A stretch of DNA of 64,000 nucleotides from Actinomadura sp. DC4 (GTDB taxonomy: Bacteria > Actinomycetota > Actinomycetes > Streptosporangiales > Streptosporangiaceae): NCBI RefSeq assembly GCF_030406325.1, contig NZ_JAUEQY010000019.1, positions 124,001 to 188,000 on the forward strand. Direction: 5' to 3'. This document shows, piece by piece, positions 44,025 through 52,771 of the stretch. Below the pieces are notes generated by a model. The model made no database searches and was not told the origin of the DNA. It worked only from the letters and a program-made list of their open reading frames with translations. Both the position numbers and the translations under genes were made by a program. Each line of letters opens with the position of its first letter. The stretch's first letter is position 1.

Positions 44025-46202
44025 TCAGGCCTTCTCCAGGTACTCCGCCCGTTCCTCGTCCAGCAAGGCGGCCAGCTCCGCCGCCAGGGCCGGATGCTCG
44101 CGCAGCTCCGGGTCGGCGTCCACGAGTGCGGTCGCCTCGGTGCGGGCCTCGCGGATGATGTCCTCGTCCTTCAGCAGCGTCAGCAGGCGCAGGCTCGATC
44201 GGCGGCCCGACTGGCTCTCGCCCAGGACATCGCCCTCCCGCCGCTGTTCCAGGTCGAGCCGCGACAGTTCGAAGCCGTCCAGCGTCGACGCGACCGCGTC
44301 CAGGCGCTCGCGTGCCTTCGACTCCTCGGCCGCCTCCGTCACCAGCAGGCACAGCCCCGCGTGGCGGCCGCGGCCCACCCGGCCGCGTAGCTGGTGCAGC
44401 TGCGAGACCCCGAACCGGTCGGCGTCCATCACCACCATCACCGTGGAGTTGGGCACGTCGACGCCGACCTCGATCACCGTCGTCGCCACGAGCACGTCCA
44501 GTTCGGCGGCGGCGAAGCTCCGCATCACCGCGTCCTTCTCGTCGGGGTGCATCCGGCCGTGCAGCACCCCGAGCCGCAGGCCGTGCAGCGGGCCCTCGGT
44601 GAGCTTGGGCGCCACGTCGAGTACGGCGAGCGGCGGCCGGCGGGCCTCCTCCTCGGAGGCGTCCGGCGGCGGCTCGCCCTCCTCGTCGCCGATGCGCGGG
44701 CACACGACGTACGCCTGCCGGCCCTGTCCCGCCTCCTCGCGGATCCGCTGCCACGAGCGGTCCCAGTAGGCGCGGTTGCCGGCCGGTACGACGTGCGTGG
44801 CGATCGGGGAACGTCCGGCGGGGAGCTGGGTCAGCGCCGAGGTGTCCAGGTCGCCGTACACCGTCATGGCGACCGTCCGCGGGATCGGCGTCGCGGTCAT
44901 GACCAGCACGTGCGGGCGTCCGCCGGTGGCCTTCTCGCGCAGGGCGTCGCGCTGCTCGACGCCGAAGCGGTGCTGCTCGTCGATCACGACCAGGCCGAGG
45001 TCGGCGAACTGGACGTGCTCCTGCAGCAGCGCGTGCGTGCCGACGACGATGCCGGCCGCGCCCGAGGCCGCGTCGAGCAGGCCCTCGCGCCTTGCCTTGG
45101 CGCCCTGCGAACCGGTCAGCAGGGCGACTCGAGTGGCGTCGTCGGCGCCGCCGAGCTGCCCTCCCTGGGCGAGCGGCCCGAGCATCGCCACGATCGAGCG
45201 GTGGTGCTGCTGGGCGAGCACCTCGGTCGGCGCCAGCAGCGCCGCCTGCCCGCCCGCGTCGACGACCTGGAGCATCGCGCGCAGGCCCACGACCGTCTTG
45301 CCCGCGCCGACGTCGCCCTGCAGCAGCCGGTGCATCGGATGGGTGCGGGCGAGGTCGGCGGCGATCTCGGCCCCGACCTCCCGCTGCCCCTCGGTGAGCT
45401 CGAACGGCAGGCGCGCGTCGAACGCCGCCAGCAGGCCCTTCTCGCCCGCCGGTCGTGGCGTCGCGGCCAGCTCCGCCGACGCGCGCCGCCGCTGCGCCAG
45501 CGCGGTCTGGAGCACGAACGCCTCGTCCCACTTGAGCCGCCGGCGCGCCCGCCACGCCTCGTCCATGTCCTGCGGCCGGTGGATGCCGTGGTAGGCCTTG
45601 GCCAGCCCGATCAGGCGGTGCCGTTTGCGCAGCTTGTCGGGGAGCGAGTCGGCGCCGAGGTCGGCCCCGTCCAGGATCAGCCGTACGCAGTCGGCGATCT
45701 GCCAGGACGTCAGGCCCTTGGTCGCGGGATAGACCGGGATCAGCTCCTCGGCGAACTCCCGCGCGGCGTCGGCGGAGTCGCCCGCGACCGCCTTGTACTC
45801 GGGGTGGACGAGCTGCCGCTTGACCCCCCGCCCGGACCGGTAGAACGTCACCTTCCCGGCGAAGAGCCCGCGCGTGCCCGGCGGAAGGTCGCGCTCGGGG
45901 ATGTGCGCGCCCTTGCCGAAGAACGTCAGCGTCAGCCGCCCGCTGCCGTCGGTGACGGTGACCTCCAGGATGTAGCCGGGCTTGCGGGTGATCCGCCGGC
46001 CCTGGACCTTTTCCACCTCGGCCATCACCGTGACGTATTCGCCCTCGGCGAGGCTGTCGAGGTCGGTCAGCTCGCCACGCTGGGCGTAGCGCCGCGGATA
46101 GTGGCGCAGCAGATCCCCGGCGGTCTCCAGGTCGAGGGCGGCGAGTTTCTTGGCCGCCTTCGGCCCCACCGCCTTGACCAGTGGCTGCTCGAGTGTCGTC
46201 AC
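44025..46202 (-). CDS. recG: ATP-dependent DNA helicase RecG
   Basis: RecG remodels stalled forks and branched DNA. The 725-residue product has the N-terminal wedge/OB domain (LLRHYPRRYAQRGELTDL), Walker A LLQGDVGAGKTVVG, the DEQH box VVIDEQHRFGVEQR, MTATPIPRT, and QLRGRVGRGRHAG in the helicase C domain. GTG 46202 was chosen for AAGGAAGG upstream and the homology start. A longer frame to 46361 is not supported. It follows the DAK gene on the same strand. Confidence 0.95.
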   Translation of the reverse strand: MTTLEQPLVKAVGPKAAKKLAALDLETAGDLLRHYPRRYAQRGELTDLDSLAEGEYVTVMAEVEKVQGRRITRKPGYILEVTVTDGSGRLTLTFFGKGAHIPERDLPPGTRGLFAGKVTFYRSGRGVKRQLVHPEYKAVAGDSADAAREFAEELIPVYPATKGLTSWQIADCVRLILDGADLGADSLPDKLRKRHRLIGLAKAYHGIHRPQDMDEAWRARRRLKWDEAFVLQTALAQRRRASAELAATPRPAGEKGLLAAFDARLPFELTEGQREVGAEIAADLARTHPMHRLLQGDVGAGKTVVGLRAMLQVVDAGGQAALLAPTEVLAQQHHRSIVAMLGPLAQGGQLGGADDATRVALLTGSQGAKARREGLLDAASGAAGIVVGTHALLQEHVQFADLGLVVIDEQHRFGVEQRDALREKATGGRPHVLVMTATPIPRTVAMTVYGDLDTSALTQLPAGRSPIATHVVPAGNRAYWDRSWQRIREEAGQGRQAYVVCPRIGDEEGEPPPDASEEEARRPPLAVLDVAPKLTEGPLHGLRLGVLHGRMHPDEKDAVMRSFAAAELDVLVATTVIEVGVDVPNSTVMVVMDADRFGVSQLHQLRGRVGRGRHAGLCLLVTEAAEESKARERLDAVASTLDGFELSRLDLEQRREGDVLGESQSGRRSSLRLLTLLKDEDIIREARTEATALVDADPELREHPALAAELAALLDEERAEYLEKA

Positions 46203-46430
46203 AGAACCTTCCTTACCAGCCATCCAACAGCCGGGCACCGACATTTCTATCGGCTCTCGCCACCCGGAGGGCACGCTCCCCGCCGCGAAAAATCTCCTGA
46301 ACCGTTGAACCTCCGCGCCCTCCGATGCGTACTCACCCACGTCCGGTGGCGTGCGCGGCACCGGCGACCTCGATCAGGCGCGCCGCGGGGGCCTTCTGAT
46401 CAGGCCGGCGGCGGGCTCGGCCGGGACCGC

Positions 46431-47990
46431 TCATTCCACTCCGATGAGGAGCGGGTAGCGGTCCTGGCCGCCCTCGTAGACCACGACCTCCACGTCCGGC
46501 CGGTGCGCGTGCAGCCGCTCCCGTACGGTCTCGACGAGGTCGCCGGGGAGCCCGGCACCGGTGATCAGCGTGACCAGCTCGCCACCGCCGGACAGCATGC
46601 GGGTGAGGATCCGCGTCGCCACGTCGGACAGGTCCGCGCCGATCACGGACACATCTCCGTCGATCAGGCCGAGGGTGTCTCCCTGCCGGCAGATCCCGGC
46701 GCTGGTCACGGCCTCCTCGGCCGCCGTCTCCAGCTGGCCGTACCGGGTGGCGCCGGCCGCGCTCGTCATGGCGATCACGTCGTCGTCGAAGCGGCGCAGC
46801 GGGTCGTGCACGGCGAGCGCGGCGAGCCCCTGTGCGGAGGCCCGTGCCGGGATGACCGCCACGCGTACGCCGTCCTCCCGCGCGCGCTGGGCGGCCGCCT
46901 CGGCGACGGCGAGGACCGAGCGGTCGTTCGGCAGGACCGCGACCTCGTCCCCGGCCCGTACGATCGCCCCGGCCAGCTCGTCCAGCGACGGCGCGCCGCC
47001 CGGCTCACGGTGTACCGCCGTCGCCCCGTGCTCCTCGAACAGCGCGGTCAGCCCCTCGCCCAGGGTCACCGTCACCACGCCGCGGCCGGTGGTGCGCGGG
47101 TGCCGGTCCGCGGGCGCCTGGAGCCAGGTCACGCGGATGCGATGGGGACGGCCGGCGCGGATGCCGGCCTCGATCGCCGGGCCGGCGTCGTCGGTGTGCA
47201 CGTGGACGTTCCAGAGGCCGTCGCCGCCGACGACTACGAGGGAGTCGCCGAGCCGGTCGAGCTCGGCACGCAGCCCGGCGACGGCATCCTCGCCGGCGTC
47301 GAGGAGGTACATCACCTCGTAGTCGCCGCCGGTCTCGGCGGGCCCGCAGGACGTGTCCCTGGGCGCGCTCCTGCGGGGGATCTCATACGACTGCGGAAAC
47401 TCCTCGCTCGCGACCGCCGCGAAGGTCTCCAGCACCACGCAGAGCCCGGCCGCGCCCGCGTCGACCACCCCGTTGCGGGCGAGGACCTCGAGCTGCCCCG
47501 TCGTCTCGCGCAGCGCGGCTCGCGCGCCCTCGGCGACGCTCCAGGCGAGCGCGCCGGCCTCGCCCTCGTCGGGACAGGCCCCGGCGACCGTACGCAGGAC
47601 GCTGAGCATCGTGCCCGGGACCGGGTGGGCGACGGCCTGGTCCGCCAGGCGCGAGGCGTGCCGCAGCGCCTCCCCGAGCCGTCCGCCCCCGCCGAGGATC
47701 TCGGCCAGCGCGCGCAGGATCTGGCTGAGGATCACGCCCGAGTTGCCCCGGGCCCCGACCAGCGCGCCCTCGGCGAGCGCGCGCCACGCCGAGGCGGCGT
47801 CGGCGTCGGCGGGAAGCCGCTCGACCGCCTCCGAGGCCGCCAGGACGGTGAGGTGGAGATTGGTCCCGGTGTCGCCGTCGGGAACCGGGAAGACGTTGAG
47901 CGCGTCGATCTCGGCGCGGGTACGGCCCAGCGCCTCCGCGGCAAGCCGGCACCACTGCCGTACGGCCTCAGCGTCGAGAAGGTCTCCCAC
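46431..47990 (-). CDS. DAK2/FakA-like kinase-domain protein
   Basis: A 519-residue protein related to fatty-acid kinase FakA and the DhaL part of dihydroxyacetone kinase. The DhaL domain (1-200) has the Asp cluster NVFPVPDGDTGTNL and GARGNSGVILSQI; a middle domain with HVHTDD follows, then a C-terminal EDD-like region (about 350-519). FakA with FakB phosphorylates fatty acids; no fakB is nearby. It is the canonical neighbour of rpmB and recG. GTG 47990 has GGAGGTGGC directly upstream. An inverted fragment of this gene lies at 48498-48604. Confidence 0.9.
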   Translation of the reverse strand: MGDLLDAEAVRQWCRLAAEALGRTRAEIDALNVFPVPDGDTGTNLHLTVLAASEAVERLPADADAASAWRALAEGALVGARGNSGVILSQILRALAEILGGGGRLGEALRHASRLADQAVAHPVPGTMLSVLRTVAGACPDEGEAGALAWSVAEGARAALRETTGQLEVLARNGVVDAGAAGLCVVLETFAAVASEEFPQSYEIPRRSAPRDTSCGPAETGGDYEVMYLLDAGEDAVAGLRAELDRLGDSLVVVGGDGLWNVHVHTDDAGPAIEAGIRAGRPHRIRVTWLQAPADRHPRTTGRGVVTVTLGEGLTALFEEHGATAVHREPGGAPSLDELAGAIVRAGDEVAVLPNDRSVLAVAEAAAQRAREDGVRVAVIPARASAQGLAALAVHDPLRRFDDDVIAMTSAAGATRYGQLETAAEEAVTSAGICRQGDTLGLIDGDVSVIGADLSDVATRILTRMLSGGGELVTLITGAGLPGDLVETVRERLHAHRPDVEVVVYEGGQDRYPLLIGVE

Positions 47991-48169
47991 GCCACCTCCA
48001 GAGATTCACGTCGCAATAGACTTACCGGACATCGAACGGGTGGCTCCAGTACCCCGGCGATTCGCGTCCGTGGGGCGGGGTCGGCTATTCTCTTCCGAGT
48101 GCCCTGTCCGGGCCTCTTTTGACGAGCGCCCGATCTCGGGCCATCACTCGAACCCTTTGGAGCGCATCC

Positions 48170-48367
48170 ATGGCTTCCGTCTGCGACGTCTGCGGCAAGG
48201 GGCCGGGGTTCGGCATGCGCGTCTCTCACTCGCACCGCCGCACCCCGCGCCGCTGGAACCCCAACATCCAGCGGGTGCGTGCGGTCGTCGGCCGCACCAC
48301 CAAGCGCATCAACGTGTGCACGTCGTGCATCAAGGCGGGCAAGGTCATTCGGCCCACCGCGCGCTGA
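48170..48367 (+). CDS. rpmB: 50S ribosomal protein L28
   Basis: A 65-residue L28. It starts MASVCDVCGKGPGFGMRVSHS and contains two CxxC pairs (CDVC and CTSC), so it is the zinc-ribbon form. RRTPRRWNPNIQRVRA is the family core. ATG 48170 has TTTGGAG upstream; an earlier in-frame ATG at 48119 is not supported. It is divergent from the DAK gene, the usual layout. A TATTCT box at 48086-48091 may be its -10. Confidence 0.96.
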   Translation: MASVCDVCGKGPGFGMRVSHSHRRTPRRWNPNIQRVRAVVGRTTKRINVCTSCIKAGKVIRPTAR

Positions 48368-48743
48368 CGCCGCACCGGGCGCCGTGAGGCGCCCACATAG
48401 ACCGTGCTCTCACCGGGCACGACGAACGGCCGGTTCCCACACGGACCGGCCGTTCGGCTGTCCGCCCCCAGACCGGTCTCGTACGGAGCGGGGACGGGTC
48501 GCCGTCCTGCCGAACGACCGCTCGGTCCTCGCCGTCGCCGTCGCCGCGGCCGCGGCCCAGCGCGCGCCCGCGCGGGGGCTCGCCGTGCACGACCGCTGCG
48601 CCGCCGCCGGACGGCATCCGCGGGGCGGCCCCAAGGGGCCGGTCTCGTACGGCGTCCAGGCGCTTCGGCCGGCGACCACGTGGCGGGACGCCGCCCGCCG
48701 CGCGGCGGGGCTTCGAGGCGGGCCATGAGGGCACGATGGGGTG
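48368..48743. other. Intergenic stretch with an inverted DAK fragment
   Basis: These 376 bases lie between rpmB and the phosphoesterase. They hold no intact gene. At 48498-48604 is a fragment of the upstream DAK gene in inverted orientation. It is enclosed by perfect 14-bp direct repeats CCGGTCTCGTACGG at 48473-48486 and 48639-48652. The rest shows nothing. Confidence 0.7.
48498..48604 (+). pseudogene. Inverted internal fragment of the DAK/FakA-like gene
   Basis: Translated on the plus strand this reads VAVLPNDRSVLAVA, then AAAAAQRAPARGLAVHD, matching VAVLPNDRSVLAVAEAAAQRA and LAALAVHDPLRR of the intact gene (roughly 46790-46952, minus strand). The first 40 or so bases are nearly identical at DNA level, and the middle is deleted by about 45 bases. 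There is no start or stop of its own. It is a recent, inverted partial duplication. Confidence 0.8.
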
Positions 48744-49235
48744 ATGAGAGTCGTCGTGCTCGCCGACACCCACGCGCCCCGGCGCTGGCGCGGCTGTCCC
48801 CCGGCCGTGGCCGCGCACCTGCGCGGCGCCGACCTGATCCTGCACGCCGGCGACGTCTGCGTCCCCTCCGTGCTGGACGAACTCGCCGCGTACGCGCCGG
48901 TCAAGGTCGTGCGCGGCAACAACGACGGGCCCGACGTCGCCGCGTGGGGTGCGCCGGAGACGCTGGAGTTCGAGCTGGCCGGCCTGCCGGTCGCGATGAT
49001 CCACGACAGCGGCCAGGCGGCCCGCCGTACGGCGCGCATGCACCGCCGCTTCCCCGGCGCGGACCTCGTGGTCTTCGGCCACTCCCACATCCCGATGGAC
49101 GAGACCGGCGACGGCGTACGGATCTTCAACCCGGGCTCCCCCACCGACCGTCGCCGCCAGCCACACGGCACCGTCGGCCTCCTCCACGTCGAGGACGCAC
49201 GGATCGTCGAGGCGCGGATCGTGCCGGTCACCTAG
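48744..49235 (+). CDS. YfcE/MJ0936-type metallophosphoesterase
   Basis: A 163-residue calcineurin-like phosphoesterase. Metal-binding motifs are VVLADTHA (DxH), LILHAGDVC (GD), VRGNNDG (GNND), the first H of AMIHDSG, and VFGHSHIPM (GHSH), all intact. Typically a cytosolic phosphodiesterase; the substrate is unknown. ATG 48744 was chosen; GTG one codon earlier is possible. It converges on the membrane-protein gene, with the stops overlapping by four bases. Confidence 0.9.
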   Translation: MRVVVLADTHAPRRWRGCPPAVAAHLRGADLILHAGDVCVPSVLDELAAYAPVKVVRGNNDGPDVAAWGAPETLEFELAGLPVAMIHDSGQAARRTARMHRRFPGADLVVFGHSHIPMDETGDGVRIFNPGSPTDRRRQPHGTVGLLHVEDARIVEARIVPVT

Positions 49236-49855
49236 GAGACGCGCTCGGCGACGGGTGAGACGGGTTCGGCCGGCGCCGGTTCGCGCGTCGCGCCGACGAA
49301 CAGGACCGCCCCCAAGGCCACGACCGCCGCCACCAATGTGTGGCGGCGCGCCGCGGACCTTCCACGCGTGCGCGAACTCCAGCAGGCGGGCCGGGCCGGC
49401 GTCGGCGCGTGCGTCGGCGAGCCCCTGGGCCAGCGCGCGGGAGCGTGCGGATCGGTCTCGGCCGCCGCCGCGACGGCGAGGTCGGCGGCCACCGGTCCGT
49501 GGAACGCCACGGCCGCGCGCAGCTCCTCCCGTCCCGCGCCGAACGGATCGTAGAACGCCGACGGGTCACACTCCATCGCCGCCCGCAGGTCGGCCAGGTC
49601 CGCGTCGTCCAGGTCGGCGAGCGTGGTGATCCGGGGCATCAGGGCCTCACCCGTCCGCCAGATCGCCCACGCCACGCTCCCCAGAGCGACCACAAGGCGC
49701 GCGTAGGCCATGATCGCGTTCCCGGTATGGGAGATCTTCCCCGCCGCCGTCAGAGGCGCTCCGCCGAGCAGGAGCGCGCCGACGCCCGCCGCCGCGGCGA
49801 TGGTCCAGCGGGCGGCGGACCGCATGTCGGCCACCGCGTCCGACTGCGGACGCAC
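49232..49855 (-). CDS. Membrane protein of unknown function, frame probably disrupted
   Basis: The open frame from GTG 49855 (GAGGAGGG upstream) encodes 207 residues with hydrophobic segments WTIAAAAGVGALLLGG, YARLVVALGSVAWAIW and TLVAAVVALGAVLFVGA. However, coding likeness changes frame. Upstream, GTG 49961 in another frame gives FDGRSWGPYRRLPGDDG, which looks like the true N-terminus. Between about 49345 and 49435 another frame gives ALAQGLADARADAGPARLL with nearly all GC third positions, where the stated frame is Pro/Arg-rich. Either the gene is a pseudogene with several indels, or the sequence contains errors. Function unknown. Confidence 0.5.
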   Translation of the reverse strand: MRPQSDAVADMRSAARWTIAAAAGVGALLLGGAPLTAAGKISHTGNAIMAYARLVVALGSVAWAIWRTGEALMPRITTLADLDDADLADLRAAMECDPSAFYDPFGAGREELRAAVAFHGPVAADLAVAAAAETDPHAPARWPRGSPTHAPTPARPACWSSRTRGRSAARRHTLVAAVVALGAVLFVGATREPAPAEPVSPVAERVS

Positions 49856-49999
49856 GGACGCGCCCTCCTCGGCCACCGGACCCCGCCCCGTACCCGTCGC
49901 GGAGGATGACGCCATCGTCCCCGGGCAGCCGCCGGTACGGGCCCCACGACCTGCCGTCGAACACTTCGATCTCCCCGGAGCCGGCAAGGCGGTGCGGGG

Positions 50000-50788
50000 T
50001 CAGCGGCGGTGCAGCCAGCCGTGGTCGACCGGGCCGATGCCCTCCCCCAGCGGGAAGCCGTGTTCGATCGCGCCGGTGACGTACTCCTTGGCCCGGCCGA
50101 CCGCGCTCACCACGTCGTCGCCGAGCGCGAGGCGGGAGGCGATGGCCGAGGCGAGCGTGCAGCCGGTGCCGTGGGTGTGCCGGTTGTCGTGCCGGGGCCC
50201 CGCGAACCGGTATTCGCGCGTGCCGTCGAACAGCAGGTCGACCGGCTCGCCGGGGAGGTGCCCGCCCTTGACCAGCACCCATTCGGAGCCCAGCGAGAGC
50301 ACCGCCTCGGCGGCCTCGCGCAGGCGGCTCTCCTCGTCGACCTTGACACCGGTGAGCTGCTCGGCCTCCCAGAGGTTCGGGGTGACGATGGTGGCGAGCG
50401 GGAGGAGTTGGGCGCGCATCGTGTCCAGCGCGTCCGGGGCCAGCAGCGAGTCGCCGTGCTTGGAGACGCCCACCGGATCGACCACGATCGGCGCGTCCAC
50501 GTCCGCGAGCACCTCGGCCACCGTCGCGACCAGCGCGGACGAGGCGAGCATGCCCGTCTTCACCGCCTGCGCGCCGATGTCGGACAGCACGGAGTCGAGC
50601 TGGGCGCGTACGGCCTCCGGCGGCAGCTCCCAGTAGCCCTGGACGCCGAGGGAGTTCTGCGCGGTGACCGCCGTGACGACGCTCATCCCGTGGACGCCCA
50701 GCGCGAGCATGGTCTTCAGATCGGCCTGGACGCCCGCGCCGCCGCCGGAGTCGGATCCGGCGATCGTGAGCACGCGAGGGGGAGTCAT
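50000..50788 (-). CDS. thiD: Hydroxymethylpyrimidine phosphate kinase ThiD
   Basis: ThiD phosphorylates HMP and HMP-P in thiamine synthesis. The 262-residue product starts [25 protein letters not shown], has [13 protein letters not shown] and the anion-hole motif [14 protein letters not shown]. Length is standard. ATG 50788 has GGGGGAG directly upstream. No TPP riboswitch was seen before it. It lies near thiL, with the CBM2-like gene between. Confidence 0.95.
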   Translation of the reverse strand: MTPPRVLTIAGSDSGGGAGVQADLKTMLALGVHGMSVVTAVTAQNSLGVQGYWELPPEAVRAQLDSVLSDIGAQAVKTGMLASSALVATVAEVLADVDAPIVVDPVGVSKHGDSLLAPDALDTMRAQLLPLATIVTPNLWEAEQLTGVKVDEESRLREAAEAVLSLGSEWVLVKGGHLPGEPVDLLFDGTREYRFAGPRHDNRHTHGTGCTLASAIASRLALGDDVVSAVGRAKEYVTGAIEHGFPLGEGIGPVDHGWLHRR

Positions 50789-50815
50789 GATCTCAAGCCT
50801 ACGGGGAGCCGCCGC

Positions 50816-51430
50816 TCAGCACGCTTTCCCGTTGAACGAGCAGATGGTCGGGCGCGCGACGGCGCCCTTGGCGGTGAAGGACACCTTCACCGACTTTCCC
50901 GGGGCGATGGTGGGCCGGTCGGCCGGGTTGCCTGCCACCAGCGTGTCTCCCTTACGGATGATCTTCACGTCCCAGGCAGAGATGATCTTCGTCTGCGGGT
51001 AGCGCAGGGTCAGCGTCCAGCCGTTGACCGATCTGGCGCCGCGGTTGGTGATCGTCGCCTGGCCCAGGTATCCGGCGCGCCAGGTCGAGACGGTGCGCAG
51101 CGCGACGGTGATGGCGGTCCGGCTCGTCCCCCGGCTCACCCGGCTGCCCTCACGCGGGGTCAGCGACGAGTCATCGCGCGCGGTTCGCCGGCTGTGCCGG
51201 CCGTTGGGCTGGGCGGACTCGCTGACCTGTGGCTGCGCCTTCTGGGCCGTCGGGGGGCCGCCGGCGAAGTTCAGTGAGATCTGCTGCGTGCTGACGGCGG
51301 ACACGACCGCACCGATCGCCACGACACCGGAGACCGCCGGCAGGAGCGGCACCTTGCCGACCCTCCGGCGCCGGCGAGAGCCCTCGTCGTCCGGAACGCC
51401 GTCTTCCACGATCTTGGTGTGTCGTCCCAT
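50816..51430 (-). CDS. Membrane-anchored protein with a CBM2-like domain
   Basis: A 204-residue protein with a charged cytosolic start ([20 protein letters not shown]), one transmembrane or signal-anchor segment (about residues 27-47), a polar linker (50-95) and a C-terminal domain like family 2 carbohydrate-binding modules: [29 protein letters not shown] and a closing Cys pair (ICSFNGKAC). It probably binds a cell-wall or external polysaccharide. ATG 51430 has GAGAGGGA upstream. It is wedged between thiD and thiL on the same strand with no metabolic link. Confidence 0.8.
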   Translation of the reverse strand: MGRHTKIVEDGVPDDEGSRRRRRVGKVPLLPAVSGVVAIGAVVSAVSTQQISLNFAGGPPTAQKAQPQVSESAQPNGRHSRRTARDDSSLTPREGSRVSRGTSRTAITVALRTVSTWRAGYLGQATITNRGARSVNGWTLTLRYPQTKIISAWDVKIIRKGDTLVAGNPADRPTIAPGKSVKVSFTAKGAVARPTICSFNGKAC

Positions 51431-51511
51431 CCCGTCCCTCTCCGGTCTCGGGATGTATACCAAAAGCACACTAGTCATGCCTACCAGACGAGCGGGCTCA
51501 ACAGCGACAAC

Positions 51512-52444
51512 TCACGGCTTCGGCCGCCTGAAGTGATCCCATCCGGCCGGCCCGTAAGAGCGCCCGTCGACGGTCACGCCGGGCTTTCCGGCCACCACCG
51601 TCCCGATGACCTGCCACTCCGCGGGAAGCGCCGCGACCGGCGGGAACGTCGCGGCGAAGGCGTGATCTTCGCCACCGGTCAGCGCCATCACGCGCCCCTC
51701 CGGCACCGGCGGGCCCGGCACCGCGGCGCCCTCGACCTCGACGCGGACCCCGCTCGCCTCCGCGAGATGCCCGAGATCCTGGACGAGCCCGTCGCTGACG
51801 TCGAGCATCGCGGTGGCGCCGAGCTCGCGGGCGCGCAGGGCCGCGGCGTACGGCGGGCGCGGGCGCCGGTGGGCGCCGACCAGGTCGGCCGGCTCGATGA
51901 GGCCACGCGAGAGCAGGTCGAGCCCTGCCGCCGCGTGGCCGAGCCGCCCGCAGACCGCGACCACGTCGCCGGGGCGCGCGCCGGAACGCGTGATCGGCGG
52001 CCCGTCCAGCGCGCCGAGCGCGGTCACCGCGAGCAGGACCGAGTCGGCGCCCACGACGTCGCCGCCGGCCACCGAGGCCGACACCTCCGCGCACTCGTCG
52101 CGCAGCCCGTCACACAGCGCCTCCACCCAGTCGACGGCGGTGTCGCCCGGCACGCCGAACCCGAAGAGCAGCGCCGTGGGCCGCGCCCCCATCGCGACGA
52201 CGTCCGCGAGGTTCTGCGCGGCGGCCTTGCGCCCGATGTCGTACGGCGGTGACCAGTCGCGGCGGAAGTGCCGTCCTTCGAGCAGCACGTCGGTGGTCGC
52301 GACCACCCGTCCGCCCGGCGCGGCCACGATCGCGGCGTCGTCGCCGGGACCGAGCAGAACGCCGGGCCCGGAGCCCGTCCCACGGCTCAGACGTGCGGTG
52401 ATTCGCGCGATGATCCCGAACTCGCCGAGTTCCCCGACGGTGAT
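51512..52444 (-). CDS. thiL: Thiamine-monophosphate kinase, probable AUC start
   Basis: ThiL makes thiamine diphosphate from the monophosphate. The open frame with a normal start codon begins only at 52327, but the sequence upstream in frame encodes the essential family N-terminus: TVGELGEFGIIARITARL and LLGPGDDAAIV with the metal-binding GDDAA. A stop codon (TAG) closes the frame at 52450. Between them there is no ATG, GTG or TTG at the right place; a perfect GGAGG (52455-52451) stands six bases before ATC at 52444. I therefore place the start at this ATC, giving 310 residues, the normal length. Downstream motifs (ASVAGGDVVGADS, LDVSDGLVQDL) are intact. Confidence 0.88.
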   Translation of the reverse strand: MTVGELGEFGIIARITARLSRGTGSGPGVLLGPGDDAAIVAAPGGRVVATTDVLLEGRHFRRDWSPPYDIGRKAAAQNLADVVAMGARPTALLFGFGVPGDTAVDWVEALCDGLRDECAEVSASVAGGDVVGADSVLLAVTALGALDGPPITRSGARPGDVVAVCGRLGHAAAGLDLLSRGLIEPADLVGAHRRPRPPYAAALRARELGATAMLDVSDGLVQDLGHLAEASGVRVEVEGAAVPGPPVPEGRVMALTGGEDHAFAATFPPVAALPAEWQVIGTVVAGKPGVTVDGRSYGPAGWDHFRRPKP

Positions 52445-52506
52445 GACCTACCTCCAGTGAAGACACGGTACGGTGGCCGCCTGACGGCAGTCCCAGGGAG
52501 GACGTG

Positions 52507-52740
52507 ATGGTGCAGGCCTACATCCTCATTCAGACCGAGGTCGGCAAGGCTGCCGACGTGGCTCGTGAGATCTCCGGCATTCAGGGCGTGACCCTGGCCG
52601 AAGACGTCACCGGACCCTATGACGTGATCGTCCGCGCCGAGGCGAACAACGTCGACGAGCTCGGCAAGCTCGTCGTCGCGCAGATCCAGTCGGTCGAGGG
52701 GATCACGCGGACACTGACGTGTCCCATCGTGCACATCTGA
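52507..52740 (+). CDS. Lrp/AsnC-type ligand-binding (RAM) domain protein
   Basis: A 77-residue stand-alone RAM (ACT-like) domain without DNA-binding part. It starts MVQAYILIQTEVGKAADVAR and includes EDVTGPYDVIVRAEANNVDEL. Stand-alone RAM proteins may bind amino acids and pair with full Lrp proteins. It is the canonical neighbour of thiL in actinomycetes, divergent with only 62 bases between. ATG 52507 has GGGAGGACG upstream; a GTG one codon earlier is possible. Confidence 0.92.
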   Translation: MVQAYILIQTEVGKAADVAREISGIQGVTLAEDVTGPYDVIVRAEANNVDELGKLVVAQIQSVEGITRTLTCPIVHI

Positions 52741-52771
52741 CGCGGTGTCCTTCCTGCCGCCAGTCTGCACC

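Noticed and set aside
43294-44769. 491-codon plus-strand frame
   Set aside because: It spans the repeat region and the antisense of recG, contains the translated heptamer repeat (TEHRAPS), and has no domain.
46203-46361. N-terminal extension of recG from 46361
   Set aside because: Homology begins at the GTG 46202, which has a good ribosome binding site; the extension matches no RecG N-terminus.
49647-50282. 211-codon minus-strand frame across thiD and the next gene
   Set aside because: Most of it is a shadow of thiD; only the segment after 49961 looks coding and is treated as the lost N-terminus of the frame-disrupted gene.
50789-50815. TPP riboswitch before thiD
   Set aside because: Only 27 bases separate the genes, and no thi-box element was seen here or before thiL.
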